Source: Spinellus fusiger (Eukaryota > Mucoromycota > Mucoromycetes > Mucorales > Phycomycetaceae). Taken from it: 64,000 nucleotides of DNA. Shown piece after piece: positions 1-11,962 of this stretch. Numbering within the stretch: the stretch's first letter is position 1; each line of letters begins with the position of its first letter. The translations under genes were made by a program, and so were the position numbers. The notes beneath the pieces are model-generated. The model searched no databases. It saw nothing but the letters and a program-made list of their open reading frames with translations, and had not been told where the DNA came from. The DNA is taken from NCBI GenBank assembly GCA_025094145.1, contig JALLLS010000011.1, forward strand, positions 62,001-126,000, written 5' to 3'.

Positions 1-299
1 CAATGCCAGCACGAATGCAAAAAGTCATCAAGAACAAGGGTGGGAGTAACCATTACTAAAACTACATTTTTAATAGTATTTTAAATGTAATATAAAGAAT
101 AAATTACATATACGGATTCTATAGCCTTTCTTTAACATAACATCGGTCTTATTAAAGTATAAAATACGTTTTATTTCTTTTGATACAGGAAAAGCACTGT
201 ATTGATTATATGAAATATATCAGATTCTTTAGAATTGCCAATTATTTTGTCCCCCCACTGTATGTGCTTTAATAATATCATAATTGCTCAAAACTACAT

Positions 300-3200
300 G
301 ACCACACATCAAACCAGACCTACCACTTGGGCAGGCATTGAAATAGGAAGTGAGGAAGATCTTCAATAGGGTAGTTTTACAAGAAGAAGGAACTGCTTGA
401 GCAGGCAAAAACTAAGCGGTGGTAAAAGTGAGAGTTCAACTTGTGGATTGGACTATTTCCTAATCCCAAGAAGCTCACCACTGGACTAAGATCGTAAATG
501 TCTGATCTATGTTCATTGGACTCAACAGTCAAAGAGGGATCGGAGCAAGGCATCCATGGCCTTAATCATAGCAGTAGGAGAACTGAGGCCATTATTTAAG
601 AAGAAAGGGCATAAAGAAGGAAAGAAAAGTGGGATAAAATAGTCACCAACATTGCACAGAGACTGAAGAACATGTCTGATGTAGACAGTAGCAAAAGAGC
701 CACTGGCACAAGGTGAGAGTAGAGGTGCAAGCCAACGCTATCGCAGTGTTAATTGCTGTCTAAGAAGATCCAATATAACCAGTCTTTCTTTACCCTTGAG
801 TGCAGTGAAAATGAGTAACGAACAACAGGAGACATGCGGTGTTGAAGAAAAGAAGAGATAATCGACTAGAGTCAACGAAAGAAAAGCTTAGAAACAGTGA
901 TCACTCTGAGAACATGTCATGCCTTCGAAAGAACAAGAGTATTAGTAACAGTTGCTTTCCTAAGAACCGACAGCTGATGTTGTGAATGGATCTGACACTG
1001 CCGTACTGATAGTATCCAGCAGTCGAGTGCAGAAGACGTTTCTCTGTGCCAAAGATGTATACAGTGGAAACCCAAGATAAACCAATGGATGAGTAGAGTG
1101 TTTGTTATAACAACAGGCCATTCTATGCTGTTCAAGAGCAGGTCGCCAAGAAGGTAAAGAAGAACCAGAAATAGAAAAGGCTTGAATCTTCATAAAATTA
1201 ATTTTGGCATTAGATGTCTTACTGTACAATCCAAATGTATCTGCAGTCTATTCAAGTTGTGCTGATCTCGTAAAAAGATCAGGGCATCATCAGCATAGGC
1301 CAATAATTTGACAGGAGCAGGAATAGGCTTATAAGAGTGTGGGTTGGTATGAACAAGAGAGCAGCCATTAAACTGAGGATTGTTGAGGATACAGCGTAAT
1401 AATGGTTCAAAGGCCAAGTTGAATAGTACAGGGGATAGTGGATCAACCTGACACAAGCCTCTGTCTTGGGGTACTGGTAAGGATAAGAACCTATTGACAT
1501 TGCCATGTATCTTAGTTCCAAAGAAGAGCTGTAATAGAATTGACTAACTGTGGTGGAAAGCCAAACCAAAGAAGAACAGAAGATGGATACAGAGGGGTAG
1601 ACATAATCGTACGCCTTTTCCCGATCCATGATCACACCAATGCTAGAAGACCCACATCTCTAGGCATCCTCCCTCCAATGTTTTTTAGTTTTCAAAGCAG
1701 CAATCTCCACCATCTCTTGCTAGAACACAGCAATCTGTTTATCAACAAGAGGAAGAAGAGTAGTGAGATAAGAGGTGTAGCGATAGTTACGAAGAATACA
1801 GTTACGTTCGCGTTGAACCAATCTCAATTGCTGTTGGTGCCAAGCAGTTTGCTTGCGACCAAATTGTTGGGCTGTCTGTCTAACAGACTCCTTTACTCTT
1901 TTCCACTGACTTTGAGTATCTAAAGCACTAAGCTGAGAAAAAAATCTGACAAAACAGAGAAAAGTTTATGCTGAAAAGTAGGGTTTGCAGCCAAAGCTAG
2001 GCTAGCACGATAGATCCCTTTACCATAAAATGTAGGGCCAAAAGAAAAAACTGTAGTAAGAAGAGCATGATCTGTCCAAGCAGAAGAGATAAATTCCACA
2101 TTTGAAGAGTGCACACAAGGTGCCATGTCATTGGATGAGAACATATAATCAATGCAAGAACTAGAATTGGCTCGACGAAAAGTAGGTGAAGGAAGCATAT
2201 TTGGAGTCGTAAGACAGTTCAGAAAGTGTGATGCAAGTGTGCTAATCCAAGAAGAAGACACACCACGAACAGGAGACAGAAAGGAAGAAGAAGAATTGAA
2301 ATATCCAACAAGGACCAGACGTTTAAAACTGTCAGATTCTTGTGGATCAGACATTTGTTGTAGAAGAGATTGAAAAAAGCTCTTTCTGGGTCCAGATTGT
2401 GCTGGAGCATAGATGACAAGAAGATCAAATGGATCAAAGGAATGGTTAGAGTGAGAGACAGTGGCTTGTAGTGCACGACCATCCAAATCTAAAGAAGGAA
2501 CAGGAGAAAGTAATATTGAAGAATCCAAAGACACTAAGCCGCAGTGTTGAGACCACAGGCTAGATGTGGTTTGGAATTCAAGGTCAAGAGTAGGAACAAA
2601 GTTGGGAGAAGCATTTGTCTCTTGAAGAGCCACTAAATGAAGATCCTGCATTCGTAAAAAACGAACAAGACCTCGCCTAGAAGATGCATCAGAAGGCATG
2701 ACAAGACTTCGACAGTTTAGGCTGCCGATCCTAAGAAGGTTGTTAGACATATATGCCTAAATGACTTAGTGTCTTAATAGTGCGACCACTTCTGGTCTTT
2801 GTATATGTCAGTGGAGCATGCTTAGAGGCTTTCTTAACCCTTCTCTTAGTTTGGGTCTTGGCTGGCATCTTTGTCTTCTCTACAATAGTAAGAGACTTGT
2901 CTGTTCTAATTGGGGAAATTGTACTTAGTGTTGGTGGTATTAAGGCTTATGCCCTATCTACGGCATCAGCAAAGTGCTCCATGTTATCATCAGAGCCATC
3001 CTCTTCTTTTTCTCTTCTTCCTTTCCTTTATCCCGCTCTGTCTGGAGAGAGGTACTGATGGTGACAGGCGTGTTCTTACTAGGTTCAATAGGCTCTGTAG
3101 TGGGTGCTGACTGCACAGCCTTAGGGCGTTTGCGGCCCAAGTCATCTCTATTTCTAGGGCAACTGACTGCTGCATGTCCTTCTTCTTGACACCCATAACA

Positions 3201-3640
3201 CATCCGTTTAGGGCGAGTGGGGCACCGTTCTATTGACTAAAGAATGACCTCCACGATCGTCCGAGATCCTTCTTTGTGAGTGGCCATGGCCAAGCCTATA
3301 CCAATAGGAAAGGTCTTACGGGCCTCCCTGTAAAATTAAGAGGACATCACTTTGGTGTTGGTGACATTATATAAGATACAAGGCTTCTTACTGGAAGCCT
3401 GACACCAGACTCAGGGTAATGAGGCTGGAGCTTTTGAGGGATTGTCCACTGGTGGTATAAGAGGAATAGTCTTGTGCTATGCCGCTGCTGAGCACAAACG
3501 AAAAGGTGTTACTTTACGCTGTTATTTTCGTTCATGAAGGGTATTGTGTGGGCTATGTGCACCACTTAGTGAGTCCGAATTATTAGCGGGAAGAGCCATA
3601 TACGGGGAAGAGTCATGCAAGATCTTCAGATTATAGAAAA
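300..3640 (-). mobile_element. Decayed LINE (non-LTR retrotransposon), minus strand
   Basis: Read on the minus strand, element parts appear in canonical order. A CCHC zinc knuckle (CYGCQEEGHAAVSC, about 3150-3203) ends an ORF1 remnant. An AP-endonuclease domain follows at 2750-1920, starting LLRIGSLNCRSL with QETNAS after it. Reverse-transcriptase pieces lie between 1635 and 917: DREKAYDYVYPS, then DPLSPVLFNLAFEPLL, then the YADD box in AYADDALIF, then a palm/thumb tail containing YLGFPL. The RT pieces lie in different frames and contain stops, so the copy is dead. Outer limits are approximate; no poly(A) or target-site duplication was recognised. The order of domains is seen in the sequence; the LINE assignment follows from the APE plus YADD plus CCHC combination. 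Confidence 0.85.
1920..2750 (-). pseudogene. LINE ORF2 N-terminal part: AP-endonuclease domain (276-residue open stretch)
   Basis: This is the longest intact piece of the LINE. It carries the endonuclease/exonuclease/phosphatase fold signatures: GSLNCRSL near residue 8, QETNAS near 43, and an SSCIDYMFSSND segment near 200 that corresponds to the usual S-x-x-D-Y block. One expected motif is altered: the G-D-F-N block reads VGYFNSS, so the catalytic Asp of that motif is replaced by Tyr. In an active element this domain nicks target DNA to prime reverse transcription. The reading frame breaks before the RT domain. It is annotated as a pseudogene of the parent LINE. Confidence 0.8.
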
Positions 3641-4215
3641 GAAAGCAGTGTAGTGATAGGCACAAATACTTATCTGTTGGCTCGGAACATAATGAATGCT
3701 ACCAATTTCGAAATGAAATAGATAGAGACATATCACTAGCATATCTTAGAGAATATTGTGTATATACCATAGAATAGACTTCTCTAATAAACAATCATCT
3801 TTGTATTTTCTGAATCGTATTGTAGAGGCTAAACTTGCTCTAAATATTGAAACAGATAGTACTCTCTCTTATTTCTCTCTCTCTTCTTTTCATTATTACC
3901 ACTATCTCTTCTCCATTCCCTCTTATTTGTGTGATCTTTGTGTTAGTAGCGGCTCTCTCTTGAGTTCTACATGTCTCTTAGATCAACCACTGCCTTTCAT
4001 TATAATACACACCCAAAGATTTTTCTGGCCTTTAAGCGGTGATATCTCCTTCCTTTTACATTACAATAAAATAGTTCCCCTTTATGGACTGTGTTTTGAA
4101 ATTGTGATATAGCCTCGGCTATTGTATGGATAGTCGACGTTTTGCCATGCATGCACGGTGTTGGAGGTGCATGGGATAAAAGTAGTTTTAGATAACAACA
4201 CAAGGAAACAGTGTA
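3641..4215. other. Intergenic, AT-rich; contains one end of a dispersed 50-bp block
   Basis: No convincing gene is visible. Positions about 4009-4060 hold a block (CAAAGATTTTTCTGGC, then GGTGATATCTCC) that recurs with few mismatches at about 59654-59706. The remainder is simple AT-rich sequence with pyrimidine runs. Confidence 0.5.
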
Positions 4216-4996
4216 CAGCCACACCTAATTGAATTGAATACTTTTGAAAATAAATTTCAGGACGAAATATTTAGGATATGTTCAACATTAGATAAAACAC
4301 TCCACATTTGATATAGAAGCTTCAAACTTCCACACAATAAAGCTCAATATCTTTAATGATTGAAAACAAAATAATAATGTAGTTAATATTCTATATGGCC
4401 TCCTCTAGCATTCATGACAGTCTGGCATAGTCCCTAGTATGACCAGTTATCACATTTGCCCAACAAAGCCGTTTCTCTTTGTGTTTTACAGTGAAGTCTG
4501 GTTTGTGGTTTATATAGAAAGATCCAGATCCTAACTGATTGCAGTAACTGATAACGGTGTTTCTACATACACACACCTGAATCTTCAACATTTCCAATTT
4601 CAACTGATTCTATGAGGCAAATGGGTCCTCTCTAATCACCTTATCCAGGTGTCTGAGGTCCCTTCTCATTCACTTTTTTATGTTCTTCGTGACTCTCCAA
4701 ATGCAATGGTGACCCACATTCTTTGATGTTTCCGATACTATTTTGAACTGTGGGTTTTATTACAGCTACACTCACAATGATAATCAACTTTAATCCAGTG
4801 TTCAACAGGTAATAAATGCCCCCATAGCCTGTTATTTTCTGTTTTATCTTATTCTCCATGAGTGTGAGTTTCTGAATATCTATCTGACATGCTATGTTGG
4901 TTTAACACTATTTAGAAAGAATAAGAGTTTTATGCAAAATAAAGTTATTATTTTATTAAAATTTAGGCAAGTATTAAATTCAATTGGGTGTGGCTG
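4216..4996 (-). mobile_element. Tc1/mariner deletion derivative (781 bp), TA-flanked
   Basis: The element is bounded by matching terminal inverted repeats: it starts CAGCCACACCTAATTGAATT and ends with the complement of CAGCCACACCCAATTGAATT. It sits between TA dinucleotides at 4214-4215 and 4997-4998, the hallmark target duplication of Tc1/mariner. The minus strand holds scattered transposase remnants in several frames (for example LLHLESHEEHKKVNEK near 4700 and CNQLGSGSFYINHKPDF near 4500). The C-terminal catalytic part is missing, so this copy can only be moved in trans. A sister copy starts at 52143. Confidence 0.85.
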
Positions 4997-5572
4997 TATT
5001 AGCTTAATGTCCAAGAGACCAAGGAAATGGACCAATAAACATAAGAACAAGCGACCACTCCCCGACAGAGCACAACCCAAGAACCAGTATCTTATTTACA
5101 TAGCAAAAAGACATTTTCAAAGACATAATCCAATCAGAAATATAGTGTGATCTTATTCTTTGTGTATTTCTTTTTATATCCCAAAAATCTTTAGGTGTGT
5201 AGTTTACAGATGACACTGAGTGTGCCTTTTGAGAGTGATATTTCTGCCTATAGAAACCACTCAAGTGAGGTGTTATTTATGTTAGAAAGAGGAAGGATAG
5301 TCAAGCAGTTCAATGCTCACAATACCAGCACAAATCAAGAGAATACCACACAAAGTACAATGTAATTTTGTAATAAACACTTTTCTATTATACAAAACAT
5401 TCTTCTCTCTACTGATAGTAGGTTTTTAAGTCTATATCTCACATAGTTGTGGTGTTATATCAGTATGAATGTGAGCAATGCAAGTTAAAATATCATCTAG
5501 GGTTTAAACTATCTGTCATCTTTCTGGATTCTCAGTGTAGATCAAATGTCATTTTTAGAGCCCACATTGGGT
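4997..5572 (-). mobile_element. Tc1/mariner 3' remnant and flanking AT-rich DNA
   Basis: On the minus strand, 5175-5215 encodes TPKDFWDIKRNT, a transposase C-terminal tail. The same tail recurs at about 46246-46275 and 61555-61595 (minus) and about 27259-27290 (plus). The adjoining non-coding stretch (5110-5160) is also related to the flanks of those copies. Boundaries are not clear. The rest of the interval up to the BMS1 stop holds nothing recognised. Confidence 0.5.
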
Positions 5573-8500
5573 TTATTTCTTCTTTGAGAACTTGGAAGAC
5601 TTGCTTGCAGCCACTTCTCGTTTTGACTCTTTCCTGAAGTAATCCTTGCGTCTTTCCTTCTCCTTCTCTGCTGTCTTCTCTTCCACCTTGGCCTTCTTTT
5701 TATCATTGGCCTCTCTTCTCTCAGTATCTTTCAGTTTACGCTTACGGCTTTTATCGTTCCGCAGTGTGTTGAGTTGCTGCATGAGTGTGTAAATCTTCTT
5801 TTCTTCGGGTTCAAGGATAACAGCACGTTTAGCTGCATAAGATTTGCGAGATTGAGGTGATGCTTGTTTAGGTTTAGATGCAAAGGGAAGTTCAGCTTGG
5901 AGGGCTTTTGGTATTTTGAGAGTGTTGAAGCGACGTTCTTTACGCTCAATGGGCTAGAAAGAAGAGAGTCTCAATGCATGTCCATTGTCTTTTATGCTCT
6001 AATGTCTTTTTCTTACCTTGTAAACAGAGTCTACATTTTGAGGTGCACGCAGCTGTTGCTCACGTCTTACTTGGCCTGTAAGACGCATACCTTGCCATTC
6101 TCGCTTGGTAGACAGAAGAAGAGAAGTGACAGGATTATAGAATTTACGGGGTTTGATGGGGTACCATGCTCTTAAGAATACAATATCTATTACATAGTGG
6201 ATGAGTTATTCATGTCTTTCAGCAGTAGACTCTCCTTACCACTCATAAGAACTCTGTCCTCAAATGTTGCACGGAAGTGGCCTTCTGGTCTTGGTAGTGC
6301 CTTCTTCACTTGACCACGAATACCAGACACAGTTCGAATAGTAGCTCCTTCAAACTTGGCTACTTCAAGAGAAGAGGTAAACATATCCTTAATGAAGGAA
6401 GTGTTCTTAAATATTTTGTAGGGTGAGCCTGTCAATTTAAGCTTCTTAACAATCTCTGATGCCTGTGCAATGTCCACAACAACACCTGTTGCACATATTC
6501 GGAAAGAAGACTTGTACATTAGTAGTGTGTATTGTATCTACACTTACTGTTTTATTATCTGCCACAGACTGGACTGCACAGAAACCGGTGTTGGGAATGT
6601 GTACAGGGCCTAGTGTAATACGATAAATACATGGCTATGCTAGTGTGTACTTACCATAGAATGTTGCAAGACAATGCATATGTTCAGGAGTATACTTTAA
6701 CATACGATTACGAGTACCATCATTAAGAGAGTAAATCGGAATACTCTGGAAACGTCTCCAACCCATTGAGAAAATAATAGGGTCGTTGGTCTTGAGGATC
6801 TTTCTGTGCCATCTATGACGCTTAAGACGGACCTGCACTAGGCCGAATTGATCCTCAGATGTTAACAAACCACCCACAAGTACAGGGTAAGTAGGATCAA
6901 AGTTCTCGATGAATTCACATGGCATTGCCTTGATCAGTAAACGCACATAGCAGCCAGGTCGATATCCTTCTACCAAAGCACGGGTGGTGGCATCATCTTC
7001 CTCAAATTCAGCACGGTTCATCGTCAACTGCTTCTCAATTTCAGCCTTGCGTGTTTCATAAAAGTTCAATTTGGAGCCTTCTCCCTCTTCTTCCTCAAAC
7101 TCTTCTGTGAATTTCTTCTTGAGCTGCTCTTTACGGGCAGCAATTCTCTCACGCTCTGCTTCTACAGGATCTTTTTCTGTCTCCACCTTTTCTCCACTCT
7201 CCAAATCCTCAAAGTCACCAAACACTTCCTCTTCCTCTTCTAGCTTTTCTTCTTCATCATCATCATCCTTGAGTTCGCCAGTAATGAAACGATGGCGGAT
7301 AGAATCAAGAATATCTTCTTCATCCCATTTCTCCAGTTCATCTGTCTGGGGTTGAGTACGTGCACTATCAATGATCTCAGTTGCTTTGGAAGTGTCGTGC
7401 TTCAGTGTAAAGAATTCATCCTTGTCTTTGGTGTCTTCTTCATCAGATGCTTCCTCATCCTCATTGTCTTTGTAGTTTCCAGAAGCAATGGCTTCAGGCG
7501 ATAGATCAGGTGTGTTATAAATCAATGACATGAGATTAACACGACGATGATTGCGGAATAATTCACTGGCCTTTTCCTTAAGATTGGTCTTCCAGCGTAC
7601 TTCTCCTGTCATGGATTCCGAGTCACTTGAGATGTGCTTACGACCATCAACATTGATCATGTCTTGCTCTTCGTCATCATCACCAAAATCACTATCACTA
7701 TCTGCAAACTGGACATTTTCTTTATCGTCTTTGTCTTCCTTGTCTTCCTTTTCTCCCTTTTGACGGATATTGCGAGTATCAAATTTAGAGAGTGCATTTC
7801 CACGTCTAGCACGGTTGGGGTTGTCGTCTTCCTCTTCATCGTCTTCCTCGTCTTCATCGTCTTCATCGTCTTCATCGTCTTCATCGTCTTCCTCGTCTTC
7901 ATCGTCTTCATCGAATTCAGGGTCAGGAGATCCAAACACCGCCTTTCGTCTTGTTCTGCCTTGATCATCTTGCTCTACACTTTCTGTCACCTCATCTTCT
8001 TTCAGATCGCCTGCTCTTACAGGAGTAGATCCAGAAAATATCCGCAGCTCAGAGTATGCCAGCTGATCAGCAAATGTATCAGGTGCATCCTGAAGATCCA
8101 GCACCATCTTCTCTCCTTGTCCAAAGGGTAGCTCCTCCTCCTCCTCTTCTTCCTGATCCTCTCCCTCTTCTTTATTAGCTGTCACACGAGCGGATTTCTT
8201 AGTGAAATGTCCAGGCACATTGATATAAACAGCATCCTTGTCGTACATGACACCACCCACATCTGACATGGGTGCATAGATCAGCTTGTGCTTCTCATCC
8301 AGCCGTTTGCGTTCCTTGTCAGGCAGGGGGCAGGGATCAGGTAACACCGACACATCTGCTAGAACATGATCTCCTGCACCTGGGATATGAACACGCATAT
8401 TTGACTTGAGATGAGTCCCCCGCAGATAGCCATACAGTGTTACTGTTCGATCACACCGAGGCTGTCGATGGATGAGTTCTGGATCTGTCAAGTCCTCTAC

Positions 8501-9504
8501 ACGGTCTGCCACCACGTAAGGATGTGTGTTGCGCCATAACAATGGACGGAACTTCATTACAGAAATAAAGCGTGACAGATTCTGGATCTCCATGTTGGGA
8601 TACTTGCCATTGATGATGCCTGACAAGTAGAATAGCTTTGCACCTTCATAGATCTCAGTCCAGAAACGGTGTTTAAGCTTCTTTTTTGTGACTCGCAATG
8701 TCTTGTTGTTTCTGAACTTGTCGAGATAAGTAAGGACGCCCATGACTTTGGGGAATCCGTGAGATTGAAGGATGTTAAGGAATTCAAATGTTTCCTGGAG
8801 TGTGAGTGTGAGCAAGTTTCTTTTCTCTTTCTCTTTTTCTTTTTGTTTACCATTTCAAATCCAAAACTGGCATCAATTGTAAGAAGAACAAGATCTGCAA
8901 TCTTTGCAACATCAATCATGGAGTTCATATCATTTGCACACTCTATAAAGGTCAAGCGTCTCTTTTTGCCTACATGACAGGTGAGTGGCCTTGTTGTACG
9001 ATAAGATGAAAATGTTACCTACCGCTTACAACTGTAATAGGGCCTTTGATGTCGTTGATATTATGCTTTGTATAGCGTTTGACGAGGGAACGAATTAAGG
9101 TTGACTTTCCACTCTACACATGCATTGGTTAGTCCTGAACTGGTGCTGGTGTGATGTGGGCTTACATTAGGAGGTCCTACTACAGCAATAACGACAGGAG
9201 GTGTTTCTATGGGTGAGCGATCCACCATGGGCACATGGAGTCTTTTTTGGTCATTGTCATTATTACGTCTTGCTGTTTTTTCTGCTCTGCCTGCACTTTG
9301 GAATGAAAAAGCCTGTCACATGAGGGTTAAGTGAGGAAGTGAGGAAGTGGGGTTTGGTGGGTTTGGTTTGTTTGTTTGGTTTGTTTGTTTGTTTTCTACC
9401 TTTGGGTTGCTTGACTTTTTTGAGTTTTGGAATTTGTTATTCGCCTTTTCGACCTTTTTTCCTCCCTTTTTCTTGTGGTGAGCTTTTTGAGTTTTGTCTT
9501 CCAT
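5573..9504 (-). CDS. BMS1: Ribosome biogenesis GTPase BMS1 (9 exons, 1161 aa)
   Basis: BMS1 is the nucleolar GTPase of the small-subunit processome, needed with Rcl1 for early 18S rRNA cleavages. Exons on the minus strand: 9504-9400, 9312-9166, 9113-9023, 8969-8851, 8794-6655, 6609-6548, 6510-6240, 6186-6017, 5953-5573; the sum is 3486 nt in one frame. Exon 2 gives [17 protein letters not shown] and AVVGPPN, and exon 3 completes the P-loop [23 protein letters not shown] and [20 protein letters not shown] follow, as in the family. The middle carries long acidic runs (Asp/Glu repeats near 7850-7915). The C-terminal half has the RibBMS1/Tsr1 domain with [11 protein letters not shown] and [12 protein letters not shown], then a Lys-rich tail. 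Its length is close to yeast Bms1. A long open frame at 6635-8815 begins inside an intron and is not the true start. Splice junctions were chosen by eye and not checked against transcripts. Confidence 0.93.
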
Positions 9505-10247
9505 AGCTAAAGAGGGTGCTAGAGTGACTTGTATTGTGTAAAAAATAATGGGAAAATTATCCCGGCAAGTGTGACTCTTTATTTCGTATCAAAAGCCACT
9601 GAAAATGGACAAGAAAAGAAATGCATTGTAGGCAGTTGATTTGACAGCAGGGATGGGAAAGGACCCTCAACAGAAGAAAGACTGCTGATTGGCTCATTGC
9701 TATTGACGGGACATTAGAGAGCATCTGTGCTATTTACAGTGACGAGACAAGGGGAGACAAGGGAGAAGAGGGAGAAGAGAGTACAGAGAGATCCAGAACC
9801 TATTTAGCAGCACTGTGCTTATAGAAAGATGTACTTGTCTTATAGAGAGATGCACTTGTCTTATAGAGAGATGCACTTATCACTGTGCTTATAGAGAGAT
9901 GCACTTATCACTGTGCCTGCATGTCGGTGGATCTCTGTACTCTCTGACTTACAAACACTGTCACAAACCCTGTCACAAACACTCTCACAAACACTCTCAC
10001 ATGGAAGGAGGGAGGGAGGGAGCAAGAGCGTTATTGGAAATCAAGGGGAGGGAGAAAGGGAAAAGGAGGGGCGGAGACAGGAGGGACTGGGAAAGCATCG
10101 AGGCACATGGCTTATCATTTTCACATGTCTTTTTGTTTTTCCCCACCTTTTTAACACCGTCCCCTCTTGTCTGCTTGACTATTTATAATTTCTTCTTTCT
10201 TCTTTTCTCTTTGTTCTTTTGCTTACCTCATCTCATCTTCTGTTGAT
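9505..10247. other. Divergent BMS1/PEX22 intergenic region with tandem repeats
   Basis: About 740 bp separates two divergently transcribed genes, so both promoters must lie here. It contains an imperfect tandem array at about 9826-9916 (unit roughly 20-31 bp, core TTATAGAGAGATGCACTT) and a second short array of CACAAACACTCT-like units at about 9948-10000. A purine-rich tract (GGAGGGAGGGAG) follows at about 10005-10080. The pyrimidine-rich stretch before 10248 is typical upstream of start codons here. Confidence 0.6.
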
Positions 10248-11242
10248 ATGCCTACACACAGCCGTATTACCTCCTACCCTGCATGGCTGCTGCGTTTAGT
10301 AGGGGGCACTTCATTTATTGCTCTGCTTAGTATAGCGATATACTTCTACAAACAGCTCCATTCCAGCCCACGCCGATATCTGCCCAAGAGCCCACCCACC
10401 GATAAAAAGCTACAGAGAACAAGCAGCAGTCTAAGCGATGCATCAAAACAGCAGGTAACCCATAGCAACACCCAGCAAGCTAGTCACATCAACAATGAAA
10501 TTAACTCACACTGCGTTCTTCTCTTGACTGTCCATAGTCTCCTACAGAACCTGCCTCTTCTCCCCCTCCCTCTCCTTCTCCCTCTCTCACTAGCTGGGGA
10601 ACACGCTTACTGGGCAATGTCCGCTCAGTAGCCAGTGTAGGAAGAAAGAAGAAAAGAATTACCCTCTCGCTCAAGAATGTAAGAAGAGACAAAAGGAACT
10701 GCCTTGGCTTGCCCACACCATGTATTAAGCCCAATGTGTTGATTGTATAGACTATTCTGTGGAATCCTTCTTCTGATGTGAATGCCCCCAACCATGCCTT
10801 TCATGAGAATGCTGCTATTCTTCTCCTAAAACTGGCTCAAGCACATGAAGTGTATTTGATCATTCATATTCATTCAGATGAAGAGCGTCACCAGATACAG
10901 CAACTGTTGGAGAATGCTGGTCTAGTGAGCCCACACCATATTGACAAGCGCAGAATTCTATTCTGCTCTACTGAACAGGGCAAAATCCATCTCATCAGAC
11001 ACATTGAGCCAAATGTACACATTGAAGGTGGATGGGAGTTGGATGATGGTGAGGACATTGTAAGAAAAGTACGACCCTTTGTGAATAAGCTCATTTGGGT
11101 CATGACAAGGCGTCGTCGTACTTCCTTCAACCAAGCAAAACTAAAGGAGTCTGATGAAGGAGTCATGGGCCACAATGTAGAATTAACAGACCAACTGTCA
11201 GACACTACTTTGGCACGTGAAGCAGGCATTTCATTTGACTGA
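10248..11242 (+). CDS. PEX22: Peroxin 22-like protein (3 exons, 279 aa)
   Basis: Pex22 anchors the ubiquitin-conjugating enzyme Pex4 on the cytosolic face of the peroxisome, for recycling of the import receptor Pex5. Exons: 10248-10454, 10538-10678, 10751-11242, all phase 0. Residues about 14-34 form one membrane segment (GGTSFIALLSIAIYFY), fitting an N-terminally anchored protein. A Ser/Pro-rich linker follows. The globular domain has the family pattern: KNTILWNPSS, HENAAILLLKLAQAHEVYLI, a RRILFCSTEQGKIHLIRHI block, then an acidic-to-basic tail. Pex22 is poorly conserved in sequence, so the call rests on the single anchor plus the Rossmann-like domain with this motif order. No other candidate family fits as well. 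Confidence 0.75.
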
Positions 11243-11524
11243 ACAAGCCAAGTCCATTGTGCTTTGCCTCTAGTGTATAACATCCCGCTGGACTCCTGTT
11301 AGCTCCATTGATTACTTCTGACATCATCTCTTGTTTCATTCTTCTCATCCATGTCAATTTTATTCTATTGGCTCCTTTTTATTTTTTATTTTTTATAGTA
11401 CAAACTTCGTCAATACCTACACTTTACTATTCCTTAGTTATTTGAAAGTACTCTTTCGTCAGCAGATGCCCATCTGTTAGTGTTAATAATAAACTCTATA
11501 CATACATACCTTCCTACCAACCTA

Positions 11525-11526
11525 CC

Positions 11527-11571
<45 letters not shown>

Positions 11572-11585
11572 GTCTGTCTGTCTGC
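11525..11585. repeat. CTGT tetranucleotide microsatellite
   Basis: A run of CTGT units interrupted once by CTAT, in the 3' region of the PEX22-like gene. Confidence 0.95.
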
Positions 11586-11879
11586 CTAGTTACCTACCTG
11601 CTTAGTTACTCACACAGTAACAAAGTATATATTTTAATATGTAGCTATAGAGATAAGGAAAACGAGGCACCATTGTCCTGCGTTACAAGTGAATCCACAT
11701 ATAGAAATAATAAGAATGAATACCAGCAAATAAAGTTAAAAACATTTGCAAACACAACCACGATTCTCTATGTTAGGAAATCCACAAGGAATGGATCCGA
11801 TCGGTAGATCTATTAGAGATAAGTGATGGTGATAATAATAAGTCACTCGTAATAACTTGTATTGAATAATAGCTCATAG

Positions 11880-11962
11880 CTCATAACTAATAACTCATAA
11901 CTCATAACTCATAACTCATAACTCATAACTCATAACTCATAACTCATAACTCATAACTCATA
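11880..11962. repeat. ATAACTC heptamer tandem array
   Basis: About eleven near-perfect copies of the 7-bp unit ATAACTC preceded by a few degenerate ones. It is an ordinary minisatellite by appearance and does not match the TTAGGG-type telomere unit. Confidence 0.95.

Noticed and set aside
7770..7964. Plus-strand poly-Ser open frame
   Set aside because: It is the antisense of the acidic GTCTTCATC repeat in BMS1, which is supported by family conservation on the minus strand.
6635..8815. Separate 726-aa gene starting [12 protein letters not shown]
   Set aside because: Its first residues come from an intron; the frame is the large fifth exon of BMS1.
11880..11962. Interstitial telomere repeat
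   Set aside because: The unit ATAACTC does not match TTAGGG or known fungal variants, and there is no further telomeric context.
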